From a virus, in IMG/VR virus record IMGVR_UViG_3300009537_002640, positions 124,001 through 188,000 of that record: 64,000 nucleotides of DNA; one strand, given 5' to 3'. The first letter of the stretch is position 1; each line of letters starts with the position of its first letter. This document shows positions 37,321 through 44,903 of the stretch, piece after piece. Made by a program: the position numbers and the translations under genes. The notes under the pieces are model-generated. The model saw nothing but the letters and a program-made list of their open reading frames with translations, searched no databases and was not told the DNA's origin.

Positions 37321-38226
37321 TTAGATAATTTGCCGTTGTCTCAGATGGCGTAGTCTTAAGAAATTAGGACTCACGGCGGTAACCCTAAATGTTCCCAATC
37401 CTAATGGCCCAGGCTTCATATTTACCTTAATGAACTTAAGCTTTTCTCTGTAAGCCTGCATCTGGGTACTAAATTGACTATTAAGAAGTTCAGATACTTG
37501 CGGTGGTTGGTAACTCACCCCATTATCTGTAATAGTAAACTCGCGGCCCCGTTCAATAAGGGCTTGTGCTGCGAGTGCTAAAATTAACGCCCCCTGAATC
37601 AGTATGTCCATAAATTGGTTAACAAACATATCATCAGCGAACGTAAAATGTGTAAAGTGCGGGGTTTGGTTAAATTCAGACAGGCTGTTTATCAAAAAAC
37701 AGATAAGCTCGTTGTTGCTAAAAATAGGACAATCAACAAGCTCATATCCACCGGCTCCATCAGGAACCTTAACTTTGCCATCACTTTTTAATCTCTTTTT
37801 AAGAACAGCAAGAAGTTTGTTTATATTACACACTTCTGCCTTACTGAAAATGAAATCATATTCATCTCCTGGCTCGTGGTCAGGAGCATCTGCTTGTTCC
37901 ATAGAGCCAGAGGACAATACCAAAAACTCGAATTCATGTTCGACTTCTTCGTTGCCTATTAACGCAACCCACCTGTCTGCCCAGTAACCATCTGGCGCAG
38001 TTAGGGGAACTTCATACGAAAAATGATACAACCCTGGATCGTCGGCAAGAGATATGCCGATATTTGTAAGTGCCTGTCTAACTGTGCCAGTCGAATCTCG
38101 AATCTCAACCCTGGGAATATTGTCAGCATTAACTGGCTCGCCCAATTGGTTTAAGAATCTAACGTATAGGTCTACTACCTGCCCTCGTAATGCGATACGA
38201 CTGATAGGTTTGATATCCGTTGACAA
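37321..38226 (-). CDS. Virion protein with BppU-like N-terminal domain (301 aa)
   Basis: Residues 1-110 form the Ig-like domain shared with the 570- and 126-residue proteins (ALRGQVVDLYVRFLNQLGEP, GLYHFSYEVPL, DGYWADRWVALIG). Residues 125-300 form a separate helical domain with the blocks NNELICFLINSLSEFNQTPH, FTITDNGVSYQPP, and KLKFIKVNMKPGPLGLGT. This second domain is common in tail regions of environmental phages, to my knowledge without an assigned function. One DGY lies in the first domain. Because the helical domain is probably a multimer interface, a baseplate or connector component is plausible. Confidence 0.6.
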   Translation of the reverse strand: MSTDIKPISRIALRGQVVDLYVRFLNQLGEPVNADNIPRVEIRDSTGTVRQALTNIGISLADDPGLYHFSYEVPLTAPDGYWADRWVALIGNEEVEHEFEFLVLSSGSMEQADAPDHEPGDEYDFIFSKAEVCNINKLLAVLKKRLKSDGKVKVPDGAGGYELVDCPIFSNNELICFLINSLSEFNQTPHFTHFTFADDMFVNQFMDILIQGALILALAAQALIERGREFTITDNGVSYQPPQVSELLNSQFSTQMQAYREKLKFIKVNMKPGPLGLGTFRVTAVSPNFLRLRHLRQRQII

Positions 38227-38253
38227 GAAAATCCTCCAGGATTAAAGTACTCA

Positions 38254-39204
38254 TTAGGAGGCGTCTTCCTCACCAACCTCCTTAATCTTCATCACAGTAG
38301 CGCCTTCAGCAGTTTTGGTGGCCACCTGAGAATCAAATCTTTCCTCGGCTTCGTCCTCTATGATTTTATCACCAATGACTTGTGCCTCAACTTCAATGAC
38401 GGTAGCCTCGGGCAAATCATCCACTTTTACACCCAGCTCTTCTGCCCTTTTGTTAAGAGCCTGAATTAAATCCATATCCCGTTCCGCTAAAAATGTACCC
38501 TCTTGCGGAGTTATTACATTTCCTCGAACACTAGGCTTAATTTCTTGCTGAACTGGTGGAATTGGCAAATCCTCAGGTTCATCAGCTGGTGGCTTTGTTA
38601 CCACAAACGGCTGCGACTGATTAACTTGATTAGCTGGTTGTGCCACTTTGCCCATCGGATGACTTAGTGCTGCCTGCTGTGCTTGCATAGTAACTACAGA
38701 CTGCTTGCTGATTGGGTTAGTAGTCCCAACAGGTTCTGCTTGTGCCTCAGCAGGTGGAGCAGGTTCTTCGTCCTGCTTAGCTGATACTACAACTGCAGCA
38801 CCAACTCTTTCCTGCGACACGGCCTCACCCAAGTCATTAATCCCATAATCGGCGAACCCAAAACCTTCAGAGCTTTCTTCCTCCTCAAGCTTAGGATTTC
38901 CTGGCTCTACCACTACCGAAGTATTGGTCTTCTTAACTAGAACAGGCTCATTGCTCTGCTTAATATGATCCAATGTTGCAGGACGTGGAGTGCTTGGCCC
39001 CTCTACAGGAACAAGAACGCCACTGCTCAGTCTTTTTGCCAAAGAACCACTTTCTAGCGAAGCCTTAACCTTATCTTGAGTTAGATAAGGATTAACCTTG
39101 AACACATTAACTGTCTTGCCACGAGGAACCTTGACACCCAAATCACTGAGACTAACATCGGACGCACTATCATTTCTTAACCACAGCGTTGCTTCCTTAG
39201 TCAT
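38254..39204 (-). CDS. Virion-associated hypothetical protein, largely disordered (316 aa)
   Basis: Residues 1-70 are a small beta-rich domain (EATLWLRNDSASDVSLSDLG, VPRGKTVNVFKV). Residues about 90-225 are Pro/Gln/Glu-rich and probably unstructured. Residues about 225-316 are acidic with a helical stretch (RDMDLIQALNKRAEELGVKV). Proteins with a similar N-terminal domain and a long linker occur beside tail and neck genes in other phages; no biochemical function was recognised. The gene starts 2 bases after the cold-shock gene, so the two are probably co-transcribed. Confidence 0.5.
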   Translation of the reverse strand: MTKEATLWLRNDSASDVSLSDLGVKVPRGKTVNVFKVNPYLTQDKVKASLESGSLAKRLSSGVLVPVEGPSTPRPATLDHIKQSNEPVLVKKTNTSVVVEPGNPKLEEEESSEGFGFADYGINDLGEAVSQERVGAAVVVSAKQDEEPAPPAEAQAEPVGTTNPISKQSVVTMQAQQAALSHPMGKVAQPANQVNQSQPFVVTKPPADEPEDLPIPPVQQEIKPSVRGNVITPQEGTFLAERDMDLIQALNKRAEELGVKVDDLPEATVIEVEAQVIGDKIIEDEAEERFDSQVATKTAEGATVMKIKEVGEEDAS

Positions 39205-39206
39205 AC

Positions 39207-39452
39207 TTACTCTCCTTGATCTTCTGGTGCTTCTTCGGTAACCTTAACTTGCTCTGCCTGCTCTCCGTGATGGTTAGCGCCTAGAACATAGGATACCTTC
39301 TGTCCGGGCTTTAGGGTCTTGAAACCGCCCATATCTATATTGCTCCAGTGTACAAATAAATCACCGGAACCGTCATCCTTGGTTATAAAACCAATACCCT
39401 TTTTTGGGTCGAACCAGCACACTTTGCCGGTCAATACTGTATTATCTGACAT
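39207..39452 (-). CDS. Cold-shock-domain RNA-binding protein
   Basis: This is an 81-residue OB-fold cold-shock protein. It has both RNA-binding motifs: RNP1 (KKGIGFITKDD) and RNP2 (DLFVHWSNI), and it opens with VCWFDPKKGIG, close to the typical K-W-F of the family. The protein matches bacterial CspA-type proteins in length but has an acidic C-terminal tail (EEAPEDQGE). Such proteins bind single-stranded RNA and melt secondary structure. GAGGAGA lies 7 bases before the ATG. The gene has a 114-base leader with two hairpins and a candidate promoter. A role in phage RNA handling is inferred. Confidence 0.92.
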   Translation of the reverse strand: MSDNTVLTGKVCWFDPKKGIGFITKDDGSGDLFVHWSNIDMGGFKTLKPGQKVSYVLGANHHGEQAEQVKVTEEAPEDQGE

Positions 39453-39483
39453 CTTCTGTCTCCTCTTTATTTCTTCATAAAAT

Positions 39484-39504
39484 GCGCGGATTTATATACC
39501 GCGC
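39484..39504 (-). promoter_or_regulatory. Hairpin in the leader of the cold-shock gene
   Basis: On the coding strand GCGCGG and CCGCGC pair perfectly around a 9-base loop (TATATAAAT). The hairpin lies about 32 bases before the start codon and is followed by ATTTTATG, so it could be a leaky terminator, an RNA stabiliser, or a structure sensed by the cold-shock protein itself. Confidence 0.45.
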
Positions 39505-39518
39505 TGAAGCTTAATTGT

Positions 39519-39539
39519 GGCAGAATATACACCTCTGCC
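39519..39539 (-). promoter_or_regulatory. Second hairpin in the leader of the cold-shock gene
   Basis: The inverted repeat GGCAGA / TCTGCC with a 9-base spacer lies between the candidate promoter and the GC-rich hairpin. Together they make a structured 5' leader of the cold-shock gene. Confidence 0.35.
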
Positions 39540-39553
39540 TACACTAATATGAG

Positions 39554-39565
39554 AAATATTAGTAG
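39554..39565 (-). promoter_or_regulatory. Candidate phage promoter element upstream of the cold-shock gene
   Basis: On the coding strand this is CTACTAATATTT, just after the end of the 99-residue gene and about 100 bases before the cold-shock ATG. It matches the recurrent motif of this window. Just downstream (39544-39550) CTAATAT recurs, and with ATATTAG it forms an inverted repeat of 7 bases, which could be an operator. Confidence 0.45.
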
Positions 39566-39566
39566 T

Positions 39567-39866
39567 TTACTCGTCGCTATTATTTGAATCAGTGGAATCC
39601 TGTTCAGGCTGTGGAGGAGGAGCGATTAGCCCTTCTTCCTCGGCTGCCAGCTCCAGCACAACAGAAATAGCGCCTCGGGTTCTGAGTAGGTCTTCTTCTA
39701 TGCCCTTAAGCCTCAGACGAAGCGATTTCAGCTCTTCCTGCTGTATATTTTGGAGGGTTTCTAGCTCTTTCAACTTCTTCACATACTTCCTGGTAGAGTC
39801 CTTTAATGCGCTATCTTCTCCTGCACGTTCATTCAAGTACCCTATTACATCTTGCTCTGTAACCAT
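39567..39866 (-). CDS. Small coiled-coil hypothetical protein (99 aa)
   Basis: Residues 18-75 form one long amphipathic helix (STRKYVKKLKELETLQNIQQ; EELKSLRLRLKGIEEDLL), probably a coiled coil. The tail is Pro- and Ser/Asp-rich and looks disordered. No family was recognised. It follows the phosphoesterase gene after 3 bases with a clear GGAGAG site and precedes a candidate promoter. Confidence 0.55.
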   Translation of the reverse strand: MVTEQDVIGYLNERAGEDSALKDSTRKYVKKLKELETLQNIQQEELKSLRLRLKGIEEDLLRTRGAISVVLELAAEEEGLIAPPPQPEQDSTDSNNSDE

Positions 39867-39869
39867 ATC

Positions 39870-40517
39870 TTACTCTCCTATAATCTTATGGTAAACCTTA
39901 CCATCTTCAATTATCAGGTAAGTTCCATCCAGCATTATGCTACCGCTATCATGGATGTGCTTACCGTCCTTATATTGGGTTCCTGTTAAGTGTGTATGTC
40001 CCATAAGGATATTGTCGCCAGGATTCCCAAAATTGTCTATGATTTCCTCTCGTTTTCTTCTGGTTCTTTCTTCGTATAAGGGGTTATCTCTCATCATCGT
40101 CTGAAAGTCTAACTTGAACAAACGATGGCCCCAAGAATGGATATTCGCTAGAATTTTAGAATACCACGCTTGGTCATAAAATGGATACACCTGATGCCCA
40201 TGCAGAGCCAAAAAGTGCTTATCGAATCTATACATATTAAACACTTTAGCGCCAGGAATATAGTGTTGGTCAGCCTTTACTGGGTCGTGATTTCCTGCGA
40301 CCCAGATGACCGGAATATCTCTTGCTATATCGACTATCGCATCTATCACCTTGCTTTCTCTAACTGCTCGACGATAACCTAACATCCAACAGTCCACTAT
40401 ATCACCATTTAGGAGTAGTCTATCATAGTCTTCTTTCTTCAACAACTCAACAATGTCGTCTTCGTTTCTTAGACGTGCATCACCAACATGCAGGTCAGAA
40501 AAGACTAATGTTCTCAT
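39870..40517 (-). CDS. Calcineurin-like metallophosphoesterase (LpxH/UDP-diacylglucosamine hydrolase-like)
   Basis: All five metal-binding motifs of the family are present: SDLHVGD (Asp8, His10), GDIVD (Asp39), GNHDP (Asn76, His77), LHGHQ (His106, His108) and GHTH (His174, His176). Such enzymes hydrolyse phosphate esters with two metal ions. The 215-residue length and motif order resemble the small LpxH-like and YkuE-like groups, but the lipid-A substrate cannot be assigned from sequence. It starts 1 base after the patatin stop, so lipid- or nucleotide-directed modification of the host is an inference from the neighbourhood. No signal peptide. Confidence 0.88.
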   Translation of the reverse strand: MRTLVFSDLHVGDARLRNEDDIVELLKKEDYDRLLLNGDIVDCWMLGYRRAVRESKVIDAIVDIARDIPVIWVAGNHDPVKADQHYIPGAKVFNMYRFDKHFLALHGHQVYPFYDQAWYSKILANIHSWGHRLFKLDFQTMMRDNPLYEERTRRKREEIIDNFGNPGDNILMGHTHLTGTQYKDGKHIHDSGSIMLDGTYLIIEDGKVYHKIIGE

Positions 40518-40518
40518 T

Positions 40519-41379
40519 TTACTGTGCCTTTTTAGCCACCATATAACCGTGAGAAATCATCTTCTGGATTTCGTCCGGATTGAATTCCAGTAGGCTTTCG
40601 CTTAGGATTTTCTCGGGACGATAAACATTAATCTTCACATACTTTTTGTCAGGACGCGCCCCTACTTTAACTAGCTCATTTATTAGTAGAGCAATCCTAA
40701 CATCATTTTGTGCAGTTTCGTCTGACATGATAGACACGCTTCGGAGTGCAACTTCCAAAGTGTTTCCTGGATTAGCTTGAATCTGATCCATGCTTTCTGT
40801 TGAGCAAAGAATAACATCTACTTCGTCTGCACCCAAACCAATAACATTACCAAGAGGAGTAACATCACGAACTCCGCCATCTGTATAAAGTTCGCCCTCT
40901 AGCTCGACAGGTAAAAGCATTCCTGGAAAAGCTGCACTACCAAGAACAGCATCTGCTAAACGTGGGTAATCTTCGCCAAACATCCTATAATCTCCAGACT
41001 TCAAAGATACCGCGCCAACTCGTAATGTGTTGCCAGATGCTAAAATTTTCTTTTGGTCAAGGGTTCTATATATCATTTCTTGTAAAGGCTTCGAGTTGAA
41101 AAGTGCATTTTTCCAAAGCCCATGCAGTTTTCCAAAAGGACACCATCTCTTATAGACACTTTTAGTATCTATTTTAGACCACAAACCCTCAAGACCAGCA
41201 ATAGCCTGACCCTTTTGTTCTGGCTTAAACATGGCTAGATAGGCGGCGTTAATAGCGCCTACCGAAACCCCCAAATAAGTATCGTACTGTAATCCTTTGT
41301 CACCCATAAGGTGCTTCAATACTCCAACTTGAAACGCGCCGAACTGTCCCCCGCCGCTCAATATCAGTGCTCTTTTCAT
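40519..41379 (-). CDS. Patatin-like phospholipase
   Basis: The protein has the full catalytic set of bacterial patatins: an oxyanion loop GGGQFGAFQ (residues 9-17), nucleophile Ser39 in GVSVG, and Asp167 in DGG. The segment AAFPGMLLPVELEGELYTDG is typical of block III/IV. The length (286) is normal, and no signal peptide or membrane helix is seen, so it probably acts in the host cytoplasm or on the inner face of the membrane. The ATG overlaps the preceding stop as TAATG, so it is translationally coupled to a virion gene. Known family members hydrolyse acyl chains from phospholipids. In a phage this could serve membrane remodelling, lysis or defence evasion, which is inferred. Confidence 0.9.
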   Translation of the reverse strand: MKRALILSGGGQFGAFQVGVLKHLMGDKGLQYDTYLGVSVGAINAAYLAMFKPEQKGQAIAGLEGLWSKIDTKSVYKRWCPFGKLHGLWKNALFNSKPLQEMIYRTLDQKKILASGNTLRVGAVSLKSGDYRMFGEDYPRLADAVLGSAAFPGMLLPVELEGELYTDGGVRDVTPLGNVIGLGADEVDVILCSTESMDQIQANPGNTLEVALRSVSIMSDETAQNDVRIALLINELVKVGARPDKKYVKINVYRPEKILSESLLEFNPDEIQKMISHGYMVAKKAQ

Positions 41380-42239
41380 TATTCATCCTCCGATGTTCCA
41401 TAGAAAGTTGCTACCGCTATATCTCCAGTAAAAGCCATATCATTTTCAAGTTTAATCCTAATCTCCATTCCGTACGACGACACTAAGTCTGTAGTTCCGC
41501 GATCTTTGTAGTGCCATCTAAATATGTGTATAGGGCCCTTCATTGCCCTCCATCCGGACCCACCCATTTGCGGAATATTTGGATAAGCCAGTTGTGCATC
41601 GTTTATGTAATCTTGCATGGTCTGATAATAGGTTGCGCTACCTATTGGTATCTTTGTCCCAGACGGTATTCCGGGCATTAGCTGTGGTGCGAATACATCT
41701 ACAAACCCATAGGCTTGGAATACCACAGTATCGGTAAGTACTATTGTTTCAGCACTAAACTGAACTTCTACTTCAGTCACCCTTAATACCTTGCCACTAT
41801 CCGGTGCAATAGTCCAAGAAGAACCAGTCTCATAATAATAGGTCATTAGCACCTCTGGGTCTCCGACCAACGCTGAGTTGAAAATTACCTGACCATTGTC
41901 GTAGTCTATAGTGTAATCACCATCATAGGCATCCGGGCTGTTTTCAGTTTTAGCATATCCGTCAACTGTTATGGTTGGACTATATTGTGCACGTAGCTTT
42001 CGCTCACCAGTTATTTTGCCGTGATTGACATCAATAAGATAATCGTTCGCTATAGAAAAAGTGGTAGCATCACCATCATCGGTAAGAACTTCATCTTCTA
42101 CCAGTGTAGAAGAAGGATACCAGGTTGTACGATCGCACCAGTTTACTGATATAATATCCACCCTTTTTTCTTCGGGCGCAGATATATCAATTTTAGGATA
42201 CCCCCTAGTAGAGGTAGGAGTTTTTCTAAAGTCTGTCAT
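41379..42239 (-). CDS. Beta-rich virion protein (286 aa)
   Basis: A 286-residue beta-rich protein without a recognised enzymatic motif. The first 150 residues hold strands such as DVNHGKITGERKLRAQYSP, FNSALVGDPEVLMTYYYETG and LRVTEVEVQFSAETIVLTD. The second part has FRWHYKDRG and MEIRIKLENDMAFTGDIAV, which resemble other phage surface domains. There is one DGY (TVDGYAKT) and one DAY (SPDAYDG). It is coupled by TAATG to both neighbours: the 419-residue protein upstream and the patatin downstream. A baseplate or fibre-associated protein is the most likely class. Confidence 0.5.
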   Translation of the reverse strand: MTDFRKTPTSTRGYPKIDISAPEEKRVDIISVNWCDRTTWYPSSTLVEDEVLTDDGDATTFSIANDYLIDVNHGKITGERKLRAQYSPTITVDGYAKTENSPDAYDGDYTIDYDNGQVIFNSALVGDPEVLMTYYYETGSSWTIAPDSGKVLRVTEVEVQFSAETIVLTDTVVFQAYGFVDVFAPQLMPGIPSGTKIPIGSATYYQTMQDYINDAQLAYPNIPQMGGSGWRAMKGPIHIFRWHYKDRGTTDLVSSYGMEIRIKLENDMAFTGDIAVATFYGTSEDE

Positions 42240-43498
42240 TATGTTAGATCCTCCTTGCCATAATGAATGAATGCTCTAAATCTGGTTAGACTTGATAAAT
42301 CATCTTTTATAACTATGTCCAACCTCTTATTACCATCTATTCTTATAGATGCTGGTTCTGGCTCTAGCTTAAAGGTTACCATCTTTTCATTGTCAAAAAA
42401 GTCTATTATGTTTTTGGCATCAAATCTTCCAAATAAATCAGTGTTATCCTTTATAGTTATCGACCATCTTACTGGAGAAGATTCATACGCATCAGGATTG
42501 TATTGTCTTATGATAATTCCGTTTTCTAGTCCACCAGCGATGTTAGCAAATGCCGTAGAACTCCACCCTGAGTCACCAGTAGCTATAACAAAACATATGG
42601 ACCCTACATGCCAAGCCTCATACGCATCGGGTGTTACGGAAAAAGTGTATGGCCCATTTGCTGCTCCGCTATCAAGCAACTCTATGTCGTCAAAGTAAAA
42701 GTGTTGTCCGCCCTTGCTCGCGTACTTAAAATGTAGTTTTTGAACCAAATTACTACCTAGTTCAAAATCAGCAATAGGGATTGTTACTTTCTGCCAAACA
42801 TCTAAATCAAAATCAGCAACATAATCGGCCACACTTAAAGCAGTGCCTTTGGTTGAACCGCCTGATGCTTTCCATAATACCTGTAAGTCAGAGCCAGCAG
42901 GATAAGCCTTAGGTTGCATCCAGAAAGACAAGGTAGAGTAGTTGGCAGCAATATCTAGTTCACTTCCATTATCTAGTTTAGTCTGATTGCCTGCCGAAGT
43001 GGTGGTTGAGTCTAATCCATCTGTTCCACTATGTGCTGCTGAAGCCGAGTTCTCTCCCTGTCCAGTTAGCTCCCAATCATCACCAGCATCAGCGGTTCCA
43101 TTCCATACTACTGTAGCTGAGCCAGACAAACTAGCATCCATTGCCAACTCTTCATATCCATCAGGGGTTTGTAAGAATTTCGCTTGGCTTAAACATAACT
43201 CTCTATGTGCGGTTACAGGGGTGTTATTAGAGGTTACTGGTTTTGGACGAATATTCTCAAGCCCAACTATTGTGGCTATAGCATCATCCCTGCGTCCAAC
43301 CTCAATAACATCATCATAAAAATTAGCCTCAAAGTCGCCCCAGGTGTCAGCAACTACCCGTGTCTCATAAACAGTATCGCGGTTACCTGCCCAAAGAGTG
43401 CCCTTTTGATAGCCGTCCTCCCAGAAGTATACCTGGAAGCTATTGTTTTGAACTACTTGTTTCCAAACAGAGTAGCTGGTATGAAGTATATCTGTCAT
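42239..43498 (-). CDS. Virion protein with galactose-binding-like domain (419 aa)
   Basis: I choose the ATG at 43498 (MTDILHTSYS) because GGAGG lies 6 bases upstream and the codon overlaps the preceding TGA (ATGA); another ATG is 12 bases upstream. Residues about 160-275 resemble a carbohydrate-binding or galactose-binding jelly-roll: NYSTLSFWMQPKAYPAGSD, VWQKVTIPIADF, LHFKYAS, FYFDDIELLDSG. The rest is beta-rich. It holds two DGY and two DAY, among them TPDAYEAW and NPDAYESS. A glycan-binding fibre or baseplate component is inferred. Confidence 0.58.
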   Translation of the reverse strand: MTDILHTSYSVWKQVVQNNSFQVYFWEDGYQKGTLWAGNRDTVYETRVVADTWGDFEANFYDDVIEVGRRDDAIATIVGLENIRPKPVTSNNTPVTAHRELCLSQAKFLQTPDGYEELAMDASLSGSATVVWNGTADAGDDWELTGQGENSASAAHSGTDGLDSTTTSAGNQTKLDNGSELDIAANYSTLSFWMQPKAYPAGSDLQVLWKASGGSTKGTALSVADYVADFDLDVWQKVTIPIADFELGSNLVQKLHFKYASKGGQHFYFDDIELLDSGAANGPYTFSVTPDAYEAWHVGSICFVIATGDSGWSSTAFANIAGGLENGIIIRQYNPDAYESSPVRWSITIKDNTDLFGRFDAKNIIDFFDNEKMVTFKLEPEPASIRIDGNKRLDIVIKDDLSSLTRFRAFIHYGKEDLT

Positions 43499-44076
43499 AG
43501 AGCCCTCCAAACTATAATGCCACTTTGTATATCTCGGCTAGTACTATTATCTGTAGATTTCATTTTGACTTGTAATGATGTATCTATGCACAATGGGTCA
43601 GGCGGCACCCACATCCAACGATTAGGTGCATATTGAAAAATATCAAAATTGCTTGTCGAATTACCGGAGCTACCATAACTATAATAGCCACTGTTACCGC
43701 CGGTTCCTAACTGCATATCCTCTAACTCCTCTAAATCAAATCCATCACCTGTTGGAAACACATCTGTGCCATCAATGGTTACTTGAATATATATGTGGTC
43801 TGAGTCTACCTCAAATAGCAACTTGTAAAATATAGCTGGACCGTTAATAGTATGAACAACATCAAACCCGCTACTGTATTTGGGTAAATCATGATCATCC
43901 AATCGTTCGTATTTGAGGTTTTCTACACACCCTCCTCCATCACTACCAGGAAAAGGCCGCGTTTTGGCAGAGACAAGCACCCTATTAGCATCTATAGCTG
44001 CATCTCTCTCTACACTAATGGGATTCCCATATCCATCAGTAGCTGTAACTGGATTTAATACTACTACTCCGCTCAT
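43495..44076 (-). CDS. Beta-rich virion protein (193 aa)
   Basis: I do not recognise it. The sequence is beta-like, with ISVERDAAIDANRVLVSA, TINGPAIFYKLLFEVDSD and IYIQVTIDGTDVFPTGDG, and the end DIQSGIIVWRAL. One DGY lies near the N-terminus (ATDGYGNP). A low-complexity patch (SGYYSYGSSGNSTS) lies near residue 130. The start overlaps the preceding stop as ATGA, and so does its own end with the next gene. The coupling with the fibre genes suggests a small structural component of the same assembly. Confidence 0.5.
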   Translation of the reverse strand: MSGVVVLNPVTATDGYGNPISVERDAAIDANRVLVSAKTRPFPGSDGGGCVENLKYERLDDHDLPKYSSGFDVVHTINGPAIFYKLLFEVDSDHIYIQVTIDGTDVFPTGDGFDLEELEDMQLGTGGNSGYYSYGSSGNSTSNFDIFQYAPNRWMWVPPDPLCIDTSLQVKMKSTDNSTSRDIQSGIIVWRAL

Positions 44077-44900
44077 GTTAATGTCCTCGTGATACTAGTG
44101 ATTCTGTTGCCTTGATAAGTAAACGTCTCAGTTAGAGTTTCAACTGCAACCCCGCTAGAGTTATATTGGATTGTTACAGCCTGAGATACACGGTTACCGT
44201 TTGTGTAGCTAAACTGCTCCTCTCTTATCTTGGTGGTTTTTCCTACGTCAGTCCAAACTGTAATGTTTGATACTTTGTTGCCGTTTACATAGGTAATTTC
44301 TTCAAAAGAATCTTCGGCTATGTTGTGAACTAGCTCATCCAAACCTCTATGATTAGTAGTTTGTAAATATCCATCCAGTGTTCCAGGGGGTAATCCAGAA
44401 CCTCCTGAATACCCGTCTAGTGCATTCTGTAAGACGGTGAGCTGGTTGCTTAATATATTTACGTCAGAGACAAGCGCGTATCCATCCAGCAGCGCTTGAG
44501 ATATGTATCCATCTAACAAAGCAGAAGATAGGTATCCATCCAGGAAATTCTGAACAAAAGTTACCTGTTGTCTTAGTGCTCTACCAGCATAGCCATCTAG
44601 GTCTCTTAGAGGAATTCGTTTATGTGTGCCAGTACTCGCATCATAAATCGGTATAAGATGAATGTTTTCATCTGACTCTTGGGTTATTGGAAGACTAGAT
44701 AAATCTAATACTATTTGCACACTGCCTAAAGAGTAGTCTGGCCTAGCATCTCTCCAATCTAAAGAGAGTTGAGAGTAGCCGTCAGTTAGCTCATAATCCC
44801 CTTGTATGCGCACACCCTCACCAGCTTCCAATGTAGGGCTATCGGGGGTTTGGCCAATGATAATCTCATCAGTTATTGTAGCAGGGTTTGTAACAGCCAT
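44073..44900 (-). CDS. Fibre-like protein with DGY-punctuated helical repeats (275 aa)
   Basis: Residues 1-95 are a short fibre-like head (PTLEAGEGVRIQGDYELTDG). Residues about 100-185 are helical segments closed by DGY: RDLDGYAGRALRQQ, NFLDGYLSS, LLDGYISQ, LLDGYALVSD, ALDGYSGG, TLDGYLQT. This resembles the N-terminal rod of the 3811-residue fibre in miniature. The last 75 residues have repeated YxNGNxVSxxT strands (TYVNGNKVSNITVW, FSYTNGNRVSQAVTIQYN), similar to a short YD-type beta-repeat. It has seven DGY in 275 residues, the highest density in the window. Confidence 0.6.
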   Translation of the reverse strand: MAVTNPATITDEIIIGQTPDSPTLEAGEGVRIQGDYELTDGYSQLSLDWRDARPDYSLGSVQIVLDLSSLPITQESDENIHLIPIYDASTGTHKRIPLRDLDGYAGRALRQQVTFVQNFLDGYLSSALLDGYISQALLDGYALVSDVNILSNQLTVLQNALDGYSGGSGLPPGTLDGYLQTTNHRGLDELVHNIAEDSFEEITYVNGNKVSNITVWTDVGKTTKIREEQFSYTNGNRVSQAVTIQYNSSGVAVETLTETFTYQGNRITSITRTLT

Positions 44901-44903
44901 GAT

